Shown here: positions 17,915 to 27,341 of the stretch, piece after piece | Numbering within the stretch: position 1 is the stretch's first letter | How the letters are laid out: the number at the start of each line of letters is the position of its first letter | NCBI RefSeq assembly: GCF_900101905.1 | Contig: NZ_FNAJ01000004.1 | Location: forward strand, 372,001 to 436,000 | Origin: Myxococcus virescens | GTDB taxonomy: Bacteria; Myxococcota; Myxococcia; Myxococcales; Myxococcaceae | Direction: 5' to 3' | Length of the DNA stretch: 64,000 nt | Notes under the pieces: generated by a model | Seen by the model: the letters and a program-made list of their open reading frames with translations, nothing else | Database searches by the model: none | What the model was told of the DNA's origin: nothing | Program-made: the position numbers and the translations under genes

Positions 17915-19639
17915 TCAGACGGCTTCGACCTCCGACAGCAAGTCGGAGAAGGGCGAGCCCTCCTCGCCCAGCGCCTTGTAGAGCGAGTCCACCTTCTCCA
18001 GCTCGCGCTTGAGCGCCTTGTGGTGGTTGCGGTTCTTCACCAGGCTCTCGCGGCCCAGCAGCTTGAAGCCCTCGTCCCGCCCCACCTGGCGGATGGCGAG
18101 CCCCAGCACCATGCCGCGGAAGGCATCGGCCAGGTCCAAATCCAACGGGGCATTGCGGCGGCGTGCTTCGGCGACGAAGGCCTGCGCGGCGGCACGCAGC
18201 GCCTCCGGCAGCGGCCGGGCTCCCGGGGCCTGCTCATAGTCGAGCGCCCGCGCGACATGCTTCTCGTGCAGCACCAGCTCGCCCGAGGCGTCCGCGTGCT
18301 CCACCATGGCCAGCGTGTAGGCGCGGCGGACGATGTTGTCGAGCTGCCGCAGGTTGCCCGGCCAGGGGCTCCCCACCAGCAACCGCTCCGCCTCCTTCAT
18401 CAGCCGGGCGTGGCCGTCCGGCGAGCGCTCGCGGTGCCGGCGGTTCACCATGTACTGCGCCCACAGGGGGATTTCGTCCTGGCGCTCCTGCAGGGCCGGC
18501 ATGCGCACTGGCAGCACGTTGACGCGGTAGTAGAGGTCCTCGCGGAAGCGGCCGGCGCGGACCTCCGCGTGCAGGTCCGCGTTGGTGCCGATGATGAAGC
18601 GCACGTCCGCCTGCCGCTCACCGGTGCCCTCGCCCAGCGGCCGGTAGCTGCGCGACTCCAGCAGGTGCAGCAGTCCCGCCTGGGCCTTGAGCGACAGCTT
18701 GTCGATTTCGTCGATGAACAGCGTGCCGCCCTCCGCGCGGGCCACGCTGCCGGGGGCATCTCGCACCGCGCCGGTGAAGGCGCCCTTCTTCCAGCCGAAG
18801 AGCTCCGCCATCTGGAGGTCTTCCGGCACCGTCACCAGGTCCAGCGTCTCGAAGGGCTTGCCGCGACGATTGGAGCGCTCGTGGCACCAGCGCGCCAGCC
18901 GTGACTTGCCCGCGCCCGTGGCGCCGCTGATGAGGATGGTCTCATCCTGCAGCGCGAAGACACGGAGGATGGGCAGCAGCTCCGCCATGGAGCGCCCCAC
19001 CACCGGGAGGAACTCATCCACCTCCGGCCGGGCCACGGGCCGCTGCGGCAGCCGGGCCAGGTACGGCGCCGCCACGTCCGCCAGCAGTTGGAGCCGGTCT
19101 CCCGCCTCCAGCCAGACGAAGTCCTGCCCCATCGCGGCCAGGCAGTCCGCCTCCAGCGAAATCATGCCCTCGATGTCCCCACCCGGCGTGCGCAGCGGAA
19201 GCACACAGACGTGTGTCGCATGACGGCCCAGGAAGCGCTGCCGGCTCTCATGGCTGTTGAAGCCCGCCAGGCTCGGGTCTCCCGTCACGGGGGCGTTGGG
19301 CGCATGGGGCTGCACCGTCCCGACATTCACGTCGATGGAGACCGCGCACCGGTGCTCCACCACCGCGCGCCAGGCCGTGGCGGAGGTGAAGAAGGGCGTG
19401 CCTACACTGGCATCCGTAATCTCCGCAGCCCCTACCTCCAGCGCGGCCAGACTGCGGTAGGCCTCGCCGGGACGGAGGTGGACGATGCCTCGCAGCACCC
19501 GCCCCCGGGCTGCGTACCGACTGGACGCAACGGCCTCCTGGGCGACGGCCTGCAGCCGCCGGAGCGTTGCGGCAGCCGCAGCCTCGAAGTCCTTGGCTCC
19601 CCGCAAATCCGTGAGGAGTTGCGCCATCTCGTCTTGCAT
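17915..19639 (-). CDS. Sigma-54-dependent activator with GAF-like sensor
   Basis: A 574-residue protein from ATG 19639, with GGAGG 7 nt upstream. Residues 40-195 look like a GAF sensor domain (VCVLPLRTPGGDIEGMISLE). The AAA+ domain follows with Walker A GATGAGKS (239-246), the sigma-54 contact loop GAFTGA (286-291) and FIDEIDKLS. The C-terminal region (about 480-574) is helical but lacks a clear Fis-type DNA-binding motif, so how it finds its promoters is uncertain. The lone gene is convergent with the haem-oxygenase-like gene. Confidence 0.9.
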   Translation of the reverse strand: MQDEMAQLLTDLRGAKDFEAAAAATLRRLQAVAQEAVASSRYAARGRVLRGIVHLRPGEAYRSLAALEVGAAEITDASVGTPFFTSATAWRAVVEHRCAVSIDVNVGTVQPHAPNAPVTGDPSLAGFNSHESRQRFLGRHATHVCVLPLRTPGGDIEGMISLEADCLAAMGQDFVWLEAGDRLQLLADVAAPYLARLPQRPVARPEVDEFLPVVGRSMAELLPILRVFALQDETILISGATGAGKSRLARWCHERSNRRGKPFETLDLVTVPEDLQMAELFGWKKGAFTGAVRDAPGSVARAEGGTLFIDEIDKLSLKAQAGLLHLLESRSYRPLGEGTGERQADVRFIIGTNADLHAEVRAGRFREDLYYRVNVLPVRMPALQERQDEIPLWAQYMVNRRHRERSPDGHARLMKEAERLLVGSPWPGNLRQLDNIVRRAYTLAMVEHADASGELVLHEKHVARALDYEQAPGARPLPEALRAAAQAFVAEARRRNAPLDLDLADAFRGMVLGLAIRQVGRDEGFKLLGRESLVKNRNHHKALKRELEKVDSLYKALGEEGSPFSDLLSEVEAV

Positions 19640-19977
19640 CCACTCGCCTCCGTCCAATGCCCTCCGACAGGCTCTGTCAGGAACCACATCAGGGGGACGG
19701 AGTGTAGCGGAGATGAAGAACGCGGAAGGAGCGGCCCCTCCTTCCGCGTTCCCGAAACTCCGATACTGCGGGGCAGCCCGGTTTCCCGAAGCGCCACGGC
19801 AAAACGACATGCGCGTCCCGTGCCAAACGCGACATTCGTGTGATTCCAAGGAGATGGGTGAACGCGGCCACCACGAGGGGCCTGTTTTGCGTTCCAGCAG
19901 GACGCGCCCGCGTCCCATCAGAACGCAGGCCGCCCAGAATTCACCGAGAGTGCCTCTCCAGCCCTCTCAAGACGCCC
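19640..19977. other. Intergenic region between two minus-strand genes
   Basis: This 338-bp stretch separates the methyltransferase end from the activator start. It contains the candidate sigma-54 promoter at 19810-19825. No credible gene was seen. In-frame upstream extension of the activator is Ser/Arg-rich and has no homology-like pattern. Confidence 0.5.
19810..19825 (-). promoter_or_regulatory. Candidate sigma-54 promoter
   Basis: On the minus strand TGGCACGGGACGCGCA has the exact -24 element TGGCACG and the GG-N10-GC spacing, with a weaker -12 element. It points toward the activator gene, whose start lies about 170 bp downstream, suggesting autoregulation (inference). Confidence 0.4.
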
Positions 19978-20862
19978 TCATCGTGAAATCTTGCGCGATT
20001 TCTGGGGCGTCGAGGCCCTCTTGGGCGCTTTCCGCGCGGACGCACGCCCAGGCTCGGCAGGGTCCGCGGACGGAGACTCGGGGTCCGGCTGGAGGACGAA
20101 GACGCGGTCCAACCGGAGGCTGCCCCGCTCCACAGGTGCGTTGATGTCGTAGTCGAAGGTGTACCCGGCCAGCACCCGCATGCCCGCGTCACGGAACAGC
20201 TTCGCCGCCTGGGCATTGCTGTACGTGCGGAAGTACCACTGGGTTTCGATGAGCCAATCCTTGTCCGGCCCGGTGACGCGCAGGCGGTTGCGCATGGGCG
20301 AGCGCCGCGCCCGCTGCTCCGGAAGGCCCTCGTTCGTGTTGCAGACGACGCGGTCCTCCCCCACCTGCCCCACCCAGCGCTCGTGTTCGGGCCGGGCGCG
20401 CGCGTAGTCCGTGAGGTGGAAGCCGAGCACGTAGATGCCGCCCGGCTTCAAGAGCCGCCGCGTCCCCAGCAGGTGCTGGCGCGCCGCGGCCTCACTGTCC
20501 AGGTAGCGGAAGGTCGACACCAGGCAGTGCGCCAGGTCCACCTGCCCCTCCAGCGACGGGTCGGCGAAGGACTCCATGCGTGACGGCCCCAGCTTCACGC
20601 GCCGCCGCTGCGCCGGCGTCAGGCGCTTGCGCGCATGGGCCAGCATCGCCTCGGAGATGTCGTAGCCCACCACCCGCAGGCCCCGGCTCGATGCCTCCTC
20701 GACGAGCCGCCCCGCGCCGCAGGCGGGCTCGAGCCACTGCTTGCCGCCCGTGCCGAAGCGCTCGCTGAGCGTCTGGAGGAAGTCCACCTCGCGCACGGTG
20801 TCCGTGCCGAAGATGGCCTCGTAGTACTGCGGGTGTTCGTACCAGTCGGTGCGTTTTTCCAT
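19978..20862 (-). CDS. Class I SAM-dependent methyltransferase
   Basis: A 294-residue protein with SAM-binding motif I WLEPACGAGRL (about 43-53), motif II GYDISEAML, and post-motif segments AHCLVSTFRYL and LLKPGGIYVLGF. A basic, Pro/Ser-rich tail (about 255-294) follows. The substrate cannot be told. It is 9 bp downstream of a ZIP transporter gene and is probably the last gene of that operon. Confidence 0.88.
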   Translation of the reverse strand: MEKRTDWYEHPQYYEAIFGTDTVREVDFLQTLSERFGTGGKQWLEPACGAGRLVEEASSRGLRVVGYDISEAMLAHARKRLTPAQRRRVKLGPSRMESFADPSLEGQVDLAHCLVSTFRYLDSEAAARQHLLGTRRLLKPGGIYVLGFHLTDYARARPEHERWVGQVGEDRVVCNTNEGLPEQRARRSPMRNRLRVTGPDKDWLIETQWYFRTYSNAQAAKLFRDAGMRVLAGYTFDYDINAPVERGSLRLDRVFVLQPDPESPSADPAEPGRASARKAPKRASTPQKSRKISR

Positions 20863-20871
20863 GAAGGGCGC

Positions 20872-21660
20872 TCAGTGGCCGGGGTGCTCGGGGTGCCCCA
20901 TCAGCCGCGCGAGCAGGAACATCAGCAGCAGGCCCGCGAAGAGCGCCAGCACGTTGCGGCCCGGCTGGTCCTTGCCGTGCCGGTGCACGTGGGGCAGCAG
21001 GTCCGACACGGCGATGTAGAGGAACGTGCCCGCGGAGAAAGCCAGGGCCTTGGCCGCGAGGCTTTCGAACTGCAGCATCGCGTCGAAGAGGAAGTAGAGC
21101 AGCGCGCCGGCCGGCACCATCATCCCGTACAGCGTGGACAGCGACAGGATGGAGGCCTTCGAGCGCCCCTCCGTCTTGAGGATGGAGGCCAGCGACAGCG
21201 CGGAGGGCACCTTGTGCGCGACGATGGCCAGCAGCGCCATGCCCCCCACGCCCTCCTCCACCGCCGACCCCAGGGCAATCCCGTCGAACAACGTGTGCGT
21301 GGACAACCCCAGGAAGGCGGTGAGCCCCAGCACGTGGCCCGGATGCACTGAGTGCCCGGTGCCCGCCATGGTGTCTCCGTGGGAGATGTCCTCGCCCGCG
21401 TGCGCGACGAGGTAGCGCTCCAGCACCAGCAGGAAGGCGAAGCCCGCGGGCACCAGGGCGAAGGCCCACCATCCGCCACCCAGATACGCCTCAGGCAGCA
21501 TGTGGAAGAAGGCCGCGCCCAGCATCACGCCCGCGGCGAAAGCCAGGAAGCGCACCAGATGGGTGGGCCGGTCGTTCAAGACGACGACCACTGCGCCAGC
21601 CAGCGCGCCGAGGACGATGATGAGGGAATACAGGGCCACCGTGGCCAGGACCGGCGACAT
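20872..21660 (-). CDS. ZIP family metal transporter
   Basis: A 262-residue protein with about eight membrane helices. The ZIP metal path is visible as HTLFDGIALG in helix IV and AHKVPSALSLA in helix V. His-rich loops (HSVHPGHV and the C-terminal HPEHPGH) fit zinc or iron uptake. It lies 30 bp downstream of a TPR lipoprotein gene in an envelope operon. Confidence 0.92.
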   Translation of the reverse strand: MSPVLATVALYSLIIVLGALAGAVVVVLNDRPTHLVRFLAFAAGVMLGAAFFHMLPEAYLGGGWWAFALVPAGFAFLLVLERYLVAHAGEDISHGDTMAGTGHSVHPGHVLGLTAFLGLSTHTLFDGIALGSAVEEGVGGMALLAIVAHKVPSALSLASILKTEGRSKASILSLSTLYGMMVPAGALLYFLFDAMLQFESLAAKALAFSAGTFLYIAVSDLLPHVHRHGKDQPGRNVLALFAGLLLMFLLARLMGHPEHPGH

Positions 21661-21690
21661 GGGGCGCGCACCCTACATCAAAAAACCAAA

Positions 21691-22947
21691 TCAGTAGCGC
21701 CGGAGCACCAACAACCCCACCCGGCCCGGTTTCACCTCCACCGGATGCTCCGTCACCTGCCCCCAGCTCGTCACACGCACGGTGTGATTCCCCGCGGGCA
21801 CGCGGAAGCGCGCCACCTGGAACTCCGCGGGCAGGGAGAGCCAGGAACGCAGGTCTGGCGCATTCATCGCGTTGAGGACGAGGAAGGTCAGCACGCCCAG
21901 CTCATCGCTCTTCGTCAGCGCGCCCACGCCCGCGGCCACGCCCGCCTTCACGGCCACGCCCGCGAGCTGCTTCGCCAACATGCGGCCAATCCGGTCATTC
22001 AGGTGGACCACGGCCACGTCCGCCAGGGACGTCACCGTCACCGCCTGCTGGGACTGGCCCTCCAGGGCGACACTCACGGGCGGCGCGAGCCCCCGGTTCC
22101 GGTAGGTGGGGACTTCAATCAGGTCGCCACCGCCGCCCGGGTCCCTGGAGCCGCGCTGCTTCTCGGGAGACAGGCCCGCCTCCACCACGACGACGAGCTG
22201 CCCTTCGTCCGGCGCCAGCGGCTCGTGCGGGACGTCCGGGTACTTCGCCAGCAGCTCCGCGTACATGTCGTCGCGGCCCACCTTCTTCGCCAGCCGCAGC
22301 AGGGGCTCGGCCAGCGCGTCCTTGCGGGGCGCGATTTCATAGGCCTTCGCGTAGTCGATGTAGGCCGAGTCCCAGTCCCGCTGGTCCTCCCGGATGACGC
22401 CGCCCAGGTAGCGGGCAATCGCGAGCTGCTCGTAGGGCTTCTTCTCCTCGGCGATCATCTTCTCCAGGCGCTCGTTGACCTGGCGGACCTCCACCATGGC
22501 GGCTTCGTCGTCGCCCAGCTCCGCGTAGTTGAGCGCCTGGAGGACGGAAATCATCAGCTTCTCGAAGTCCTCCCCACGGTAGGTGCGCTGACGCTCGTTG
22601 GTGACGAGCGTCTTCGCCTCCTCGCTGACGGAGACACTGTCGATCTGCTCGCTGAGCCGCTCCGCCTCCTCGAGCACGGCGTTGCTCTCCGCCCACTGCC
22701 CGGCGGCGTGCAACACCATGCCCTTGTCCATCAACACCAGCAGGCGGTCCTGTTCGGGCCCTTCCTTCGCCGCGGCCTCCAGCGAAGACAGCGCGCGCGA
22801 ATAGTCCCCTTGCTGGTACGCGGACCGCACGCCCCGGGTGCGCGCGACATAGTCACCCGCACAGCCCGACGACAGGAGGAGCACGCTCGCGAGCGCGAGC
22901 GCGCCCCACCCGCTCAGGCGGACCGGGCTGCGGGAGAAGATGGACAT
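21691..22947 (-). CDS. TPR-containing lipoprotein (COG3014-like)
   Basis: A 418-residue protein with a lipoprotein signal (SVLLLSSGCAG, Cys about 29). TPR-like helices follow over about 35-235 (SAYQQGDYSRALSSLEAAAK and IDYAKAYEIAPR). The C-terminal beta domain contains EGQLVVVVEAGLSP and ends with a PEGA-like region. Such proteins are often encoded beside LpoB-like lipoproteins, as here (15 bp apart). A role in peptidoglycan or envelope assembly is inferred. Confidence 0.82.
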   Translation of the reverse strand: MSIFSRSPVRLSGWGALALASVLLLSSGCAGDYVARTRGVRSAYQQGDYSRALSSLEAAAKEGPEQDRLLVLMDKGMVLHAAGQWAESNAVLEEAERLSEQIDSVSVSEEAKTLVTNERQRTYRGEDFEKLMISVLQALNYAELGDDEAAMVEVRQVNERLEKMIAEEKKPYEQLAIARYLGGVIREDQRDWDSAYIDYAKAYEIAPRKDALAEPLLRLAKKVGRDDMYAELLAKYPDVPHEPLAPDEGQLVVVVEAGLSPEKQRGSRDPGGGGDLIEVPTYRNRGLAPPVSVALEGQSQQAVTVTSLADVAVVHLNDRIGRMLAKQLAGVAVKAGVAAGVGALTKSDELGVLTFLVLNAMNAPDLRSWLSLPAEFQVARFRVPAGNHTVRVTSWGQVTEHPVEVKPGRVGLLVLRRY

Positions 22948-22962
22948 GGAAGGGTGCGCCCG

Positions 22963-23571
22963 TTACCAGCTCACGCCGCGCTTCTCGAACTTCTTGCGGA
23001 TCTGCTTCTCGTCCGTCCACTCGATGAGGCCGGTCCGCACGTTGCTGAGCTTCGCGGTCATCTTGTAATAGACGAGCTTGTCCCGGCCGACCTCCTGGAT
23101 GATGGAGGCGAGGTCGCCCGTCATCAGGAAGTCCACCGACGTCTGCTGACCCGGGCCCTTGGCGGTGTTCGGGTCCACGTAGCCGGACTGCTGGTACTCG
23201 TACTCCTCCGCGATGTCCTGGCGCGCCTGCTGGTCCACCAGGGCGAAGCGGCCCGTCTGCGCCAGCGCCGTCTGAATCTTGTCGCCCAGCGAGCGCATGT
23301 CGATGTGCTCGGAGGTGCTGTTCTTCAGCTTGCCCACCAGGACGATGGGCAGCGAGCCGTCCGGCCGGGGCTGGGAGAAGCGCGGCGAGGTGGCGAGCGA
23401 CTCCGCCATCTTCTTCGCGATGAGCTGCAGGTCGTTCTCGTTGAAGCGGTCCGACAGCATCTCGATGGTGTTCGGGTCCTCGTACGTGCCACGCGTGAAG
23501 GCGCGCGGGCCCGTGCAGGCGGACAGCGAAGCGGCGAGACAGGCGGACAGAAGCAGGCGGCGGGTGTTCAT
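22963..23571 (-). CDS. LpoB-like lipoprotein (penicillin-binding-protein activator family)
   Basis: A 202-residue protein from ATG 23571, with lipobox LSAC. It has the LpoB pattern: PIVLVGKLKNSTSEHIDMR, DKIQTALAQTGRFALVDQ, and DFLMTGDLASI followed by YKMTAKLSNVRTGLIEWTDEKQIRK. In enterobacteria LpoB activates PBP1b from the outer membrane. It lies between a TPR lipoprotein gene and a secreted protein gene. Confidence 0.9.
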   Translation of the reverse strand: MNTRRLLLSACLAASLSACTGPRAFTRGTYEDPNTIEMLSDRFNENDLQLIAKKMAESLATSPRFSQPRPDGSLPIVLVGKLKNSTSEHIDMRSLGDKIQTALAQTGRFALVDQQARQDIAEEYEYQQSGYVDPNTAKGPGQQTSVDFLMTGDLASIIQEVGRDKLVYYKMTAKLSNVRTGLIEWTDEKQIRKKFEKRGVSW

Positions 23572-23585
23572 GGTGCGGGTCACTC

Positions 23586-24413
23586 CTAGTTCCATTCGCA
23601 TTCGAAGCGGCTGCCTTCGAAGTTCCACTTGTAGGCGAGCACCGCGTCGCGGCGGTACCCGGCCGTCAGGCGGCAGACGTTCTGCAGCGACGCACGGGGG
23701 TAGTCGAAGGTGTAGCGCTGCGCCCGCGACAGCTCCTGCGCGGTGAGCTGGGATGGATGCGTGAGCGTGGGGCTGGCGCTGGCGACCACCAGCACGTTGT
23801 GCTTGCCGTAGGTGCGCAGGGGCACCTGGCCCGCCAGCTGGACGCGGCGCACGGTGCGCGCGACGAGGATGTCACTGCGGTCCACCGTCGTCTCGTGGCT
23901 GTTGCGGCGGCGCAGCAGCTCCGGGATGTTGGCGGTGAAGACGCGGGTGATGTCCCCGTCGTCCACGAAGAAGTAGAGGAACGCCTCGCGCGCGGTGCGG
24001 CTCTCACCGGTGAAGTCCAACGTCACCAGCAGGTTCAACCCGCGGTTGGGCGCCAGGCCGTGCCGGGACACCGCAGCCAGCACGTCCTTGTCCACGCCGG
24101 CCTTCTTGAGCCGGATGAGGCCGTCCGCGCTGGCGTCGCAGGCGCAGCGGCGCTCCTCAATCATCTTCACGAGCTGGGCGGGCTCGAAGCCAGCCTGGGA
24201 CAGCTTCGTCAGCTCCTCGTCGGTGAGGGGGAGCTGGTCGGAGCGCTCGTAGATGCGCGGGAGCTGGTTGGGGTCCCACTGGATGATGTTGTAGGTCTGC
24301 ACGTCTCCGGCCGGAAACGGCAGGTTCACCTGCGGGCTTCCCCGGCCGGAAACAGAGACGGGCGCCTGGCTGGAGGTCAACGCCAGCGTGGCGGCAAGCA
24401 GCTGGGCAATCAT
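23586..24413 (-). CDS. Secreted protein of unknown function in the LpoB operon
   Basis: A 275-residue protein with a short signal peptide (MIAQLLAATLALTSSQA). The middle has a helical segment LTDEELTKLSQAGFEPAQLVKMI and ERRCACDASADGLIRLKKAGV, then a beta-rich C-terminal half with two Cys. No family was recognised. The operon position, 15 bp from the barrel-like gene and 14 bp from the lpoB-like gene, suggests an envelope role. Confidence 0.75.
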   Translation of the reverse strand: MIAQLLAATLALTSSQAPVSVSGRGSPQVNLPFPAGDVQTYNIIQWDPNQLPRIYERSDQLPLTDEELTKLSQAGFEPAQLVKMIEERRCACDASADGLIRLKKAGVDKDVLAAVSRHGLAPNRGLNLLVTLDFTGESRTAREAFLYFFVDDGDITRVFTANIPELLRRRNSHETTVDRSDILVARTVRRVQLAGQVPLRTYGKHNVLVVASASPTLTHPSQLTAQELSRAQRYTFDYPRASLQNVCRLTAGYRRDAVLAYKWNFEGSRFECEWN

Positions 24414-24428
24414 GTCGAAGCCTCCTTG

Positions 24429-24995
24429 CTAGAACTTGTAGCCCACGGACATGCCCAGCCGGTGCGTGACGCCGCCACCGCCAATGGGGATGTCCGGGGT
24501 GTAGTTGAGGGCCATGAGGATGTTCTCCCGGTCCCCCAGGAGGATTTCGGCACCCAGCTGCGGGGAGATGCCGAAGCGCAGGCCCTCTCCCTCCGGGATG
24601 ACGATGGCGCCGGCCTTCAGGCCCGCGGTGAACACCAGCGGCCAGCCCCAGGTTCGGAAGCGCGGGCCCACCATGCCGACGAAGCGCCCCCCGTCGAACA
24701 CGTAGGCACCACTCACGTCCAGCTGGTACCAGTCCGCGCCCCACAGCGACAGCGTGGCACCCACGAACAGCGGCGGGCCTTCCGGCGCGCCCCGAGGCGG
24801 CTTGCGGGAGTTGATGGCCGCGCCCCAGTCGAGCTGGAGCGACACGCTCCGGCCACCGGGGCCGCTGTAGCCACCCTTGCCGTACTCGGACTCCTCTGGA
24901 CCGTCCGTACGGCCTCCGGATTGGGCACTGGCGGTCAGCGGCACGGTGGCGGCCACCATCGCAAGGGCCCCACACAACCTGACATGACGCATCAT
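24429..24995 (-). CDS. Small outer-membrane beta-barrel-like protein
   Basis: A 188-residue protein with a signal peptide (ending TASAQS) and alternating amphipathic strands rich in Gly, Tyr and Trp. It ends in GMSVGYKF, the C-terminal Phe typical of outer-membrane barrels. It is the first gene of the minus-strand operon ending at 19978, so the promoter should lie in 24996-25116. Confidence 0.7.
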   Translation of the reverse strand: MMRHVRLCGALAMVAATVPLTASAQSGGRTDGPEESEYGKGGYSGPGGRSVSLQLDWGAAINSRKPPRGAPEGPPLFVGATLSLWGADWYQLDVSGAYVFDGGRFVGMVGPRFRTWGWPLVFTAGLKAGAIVIPEGEGLRFGISPQLGAEILLGDRENILMALNYTPDIPIGGGGVTHRLGMSVGYKF

Positions 24996-25116
24996 CTCGA
25001 AGACTCCCCCGGGCGGTAGGTGCGAATTTCCAGCGCTATGACGGCGCGGCGCGCCGACTATTCAAAACCCCATGCCCCCAGGCAAGGGCTCACTGCGCCT
25101 GGGGAGCAGCCCGCCT

Positions 25117-26775
25117 TCACGCCCGAGGCGGCACGGGCGGCGCGGGCGGCAAATCCGGGGAAGCGGACAGCCGCGCCGGATCCAGCTCGGGCGGCGGGAA
25201 GGGACGCGCCTCCGTGCGGGTGACGGGCAGCCACAGCGGGTGGGCGCGCAGGAAGGCCACCAGCTTCTCGCGCACCAGGGCCCGCAGGTCGAAGAGCTTG
25301 CTGAAGTCCGACACGCTGACCAGCGCGCGCACCGTGAGGGTCCGGTCCAGCACGTCCAGGACGACCACCGTCGCCACGCGGCCGTCCCACAGGGCCTTGC
25401 CCTCGTTCTCCAGGATGCGGCGCAGCTCCGCGCGGAGCGCGTCGATGTCTGTCTGGAAGTCCACCTGGAGGATGACGGGCCCCAGCATCTCCGGGTTCCC
25501 CTTGCTCCAGTTCTGGAAGGGCTTGTCCAGGAACTGGACGATGGGGATGACCAGCCGGCGCTGGTCCCACGTCCGCAGCACCACGTAGGTGAGCGTGATT
25601 TTCTCCACCGTGCCCCACTCGCCCTCGGTGATGAGGGTGTCGCCGATGCTGATGGGCTGGGTGATGGAGAGCTGGATGCCGGCCAGCAGCGTACCAATGG
25701 ACTTCTGCGCCGCGAGACCGAGCACCAGGCCGGCGATACCGGCGGAGGCCAGCAGTGACACTCCGACGTTGCGCACCACCTCGAACTGGATGAGCAGCAG
25801 CGCCGCGGCGATGACGTAGGTGGCCACCTCGAAGATGGCGCGGAGCACCACCAACTGCGTGCTCACGCTGCGCGCCCGGGCCGCGTCCTTCATCTCCGAC
25901 GACACGCGGCTCTGCACGAAGGCGACGGAGACGTGGAGGATGCGCAGCACGGCCCAGGCCAGCGCCACGACGCTCAACGAATAGCCGATCCGGATGAACA
26001 CGCCCTGCGCCGGACGAGGCAGCCGCAACAGCAGCGTGCCCACCACCAGCAGCGCGGAGAAGGTGAGCAGCTTCAGCGGCCCCTTCCCCGAGGAGACCAC
26101 ATTCTCCTCCCAGGTGAACCGGGTCCACCGCGCCACACGGCGGGCGAAAGCCAGGACCAGGCGCTCCAGCAGCACCGCCAGGCCCAGGCTGCCCAGCACC
26201 GTCACCAGCAGCCCCAGCCACTGCCAGGGCTCCAGTCCCAGCACCGTGTCACTGAAGAAGAAGGCCGGCAGGAGGCCCACCAGCCGGGGGCCATACTCCG
26301 CGAAGAGCGGGTCCACCTGCCGCACCGTGGACTCGCTGAAGACCCAGACCAGCTCCCCCTCAGTCGAGGAGACCCGCTGGACGCGGACGGGGACGTTGTT
26401 CCCCTGCAACGGAATGGTGCCCAACTGGTCGTAGCGCGCGTCGGCCGGGTCGCCCTCCTGCTCCTTGCTCAGCGCGCTCACGTCCACGGGCAGCTTGCGG
26501 TCCAGCACGAACTTGAGCGCGCGGGCCAACTGGAAGCCCCGCTCCGCCTGCTGGGCGCGCGGGATGTAGTCCAGGTCCAGGTAGTGCGCCGCCAGGGCGT
26601 AGTCCCCCCGGTGCGCGGCGGCCAGAAAGCCCTGCACAGTGGCCTGCGGCGTCTTCCGGTCCACCGAGGGGGGCGGCGGGTTGAGACCCGCGTTGAGCGC
26701 GGCGGCAGGAAGGCTCCACAGCAGCCCCAGTCCCAGGACGAGTGCTCTCAGGGTCCATCTGTCACGGTGCATCAT
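25117..26775 (-). CDS. MscS-type mechanosensitive channel
   Basis: A 552-residue protein with a signal peptide (ending PAAALNA), a periplasmic helical domain (about 35-175), four or five membrane helices and the MscS pore helix region (ASAGIAGLVLGLAAQKSIGT). The beta domain follows (PISIGDTLITEGEWGTVEKI). It should release solutes under hypo-osmotic shock. The start has GGAAG 6 nt upstream. It is divergent from the response-regulator gene. Confidence 0.93.
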   Translation of the reverse strand: MMHRDRWTLRALVLGLGLLWSLPAAALNAGLNPPPPSVDRKTPQATVQGFLAAAHRGDYALAAHYLDLDYIPRAQQAERGFQLARALKFVLDRKLPVDVSALSKEQEGDPADARYDQLGTIPLQGNNVPVRVQRVSSTEGELVWVFSESTVRQVDPLFAEYGPRLVGLLPAFFFSDTVLGLEPWQWLGLLVTVLGSLGLAVLLERLVLAFARRVARWTRFTWEENVVSSGKGPLKLLTFSALLVVGTLLLRLPRPAQGVFIRIGYSLSVVALAWAVLRILHVSVAFVQSRVSSEMKDAARARSVSTQLVVLRAIFEVATYVIAAALLLIQFEVVRNVGVSLLASAGIAGLVLGLAAQKSIGTLLAGIQLSITQPISIGDTLITEGEWGTVEKITLTYVVLRTWDQRRLVIPIVQFLDKPFQNWSKGNPEMLGPVILQVDFQTDIDALRAELRRILENEGKALWDGRVATVVVLDVLDRTLTVRALVSVSDFSKLFDLRALVREKLVAFLRAHPLWLPVTRTEARPFPPPELDPARLSASPDLPPAPPVPPRA

Positions 26776-26957
26776 GGCTGACTTCCATATCCCTTTTTGG
26801 ATGTCTCACTGGAAAGAAGTCGTCCCCGGAGACCCGGCGGGCGAGCGTGCGGCGGTGGACATCCGAAATCAGGGAAACACCGGCCCCGGGAGCGCACGGG
26901 AAAGCGTTGGTGCGGCGCGTGGGGGTAGGATAGATAAAGGAGTGAAGGAAGGTCGCC

Positions 26958-27341
26958 GTGTCCGAGAAGCGAAGAATCCTCCTGATTGATGACAGCGAGA
27001 TTACGCTCGCGATGGAGAAGGCCGTGCTCGAAGCGCGCGGCTACGAGGTCATCGCCACCTCCACGCTCATGGAGTTCGAGAAGACGCTGCAGACCTGGCG
27101 CCCGGACCTCATCCTCACCGACATCCACATGCCCGAAGCCAAGGGCACGGATATCTGTCGCACGCTCAAGAACGAGTACGGCACGCAGGACATCCCCATC
27201 GTCCTCTTCTCCAGCCTCCCGGACGACGAGCTGTCCAAGCTCGCCGAACAGGTGGGGGCAGACGGCTCCTTGTCCAAGGTGAACGGGCTGGAAGCCATGG
27301 GTGAGAAGATCGACGAACTGGTGCAGAGCATCCTCTGGTGA
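26958..27341 (+). CDS. Single-domain response regulator (CheY-like)
   Basis: A 127-residue receiver domain from GTG 26958, with AAGGAAGG upstream. The acidic pair D11/D12, phosphoacceptor D55 (LILTDIHMPE), SS in the switch position and the conserved Lys near 107 (SLSKVNG) are all present, so it should be phosphorylatable. There is no output domain. It overlaps the cytochrome gene (GTGA) and may be coupled to it. A possible promoter (TTGGTG, 18 bp, TAGATA) lies at about 26906-26935. Confidence 0.93.
   Translation: MSEKRRILLIDDSEITLAMEKAVLEARGYEVIATSTLMEFEKTLQTWRPDLILTDIHMPEAKGTDICRTLKNEYGTQDIPIVLFSSLPDDELSKLAEQVGADGSLSKVNGLEAMGEKIDELVQSILW

Noticed and set aside
26796..26861. GGATGTC and GACATCC inverted copies between mscS and the response regulator gene
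   Set aside because: The arms are short and separated by over 50 bp; probably chance.
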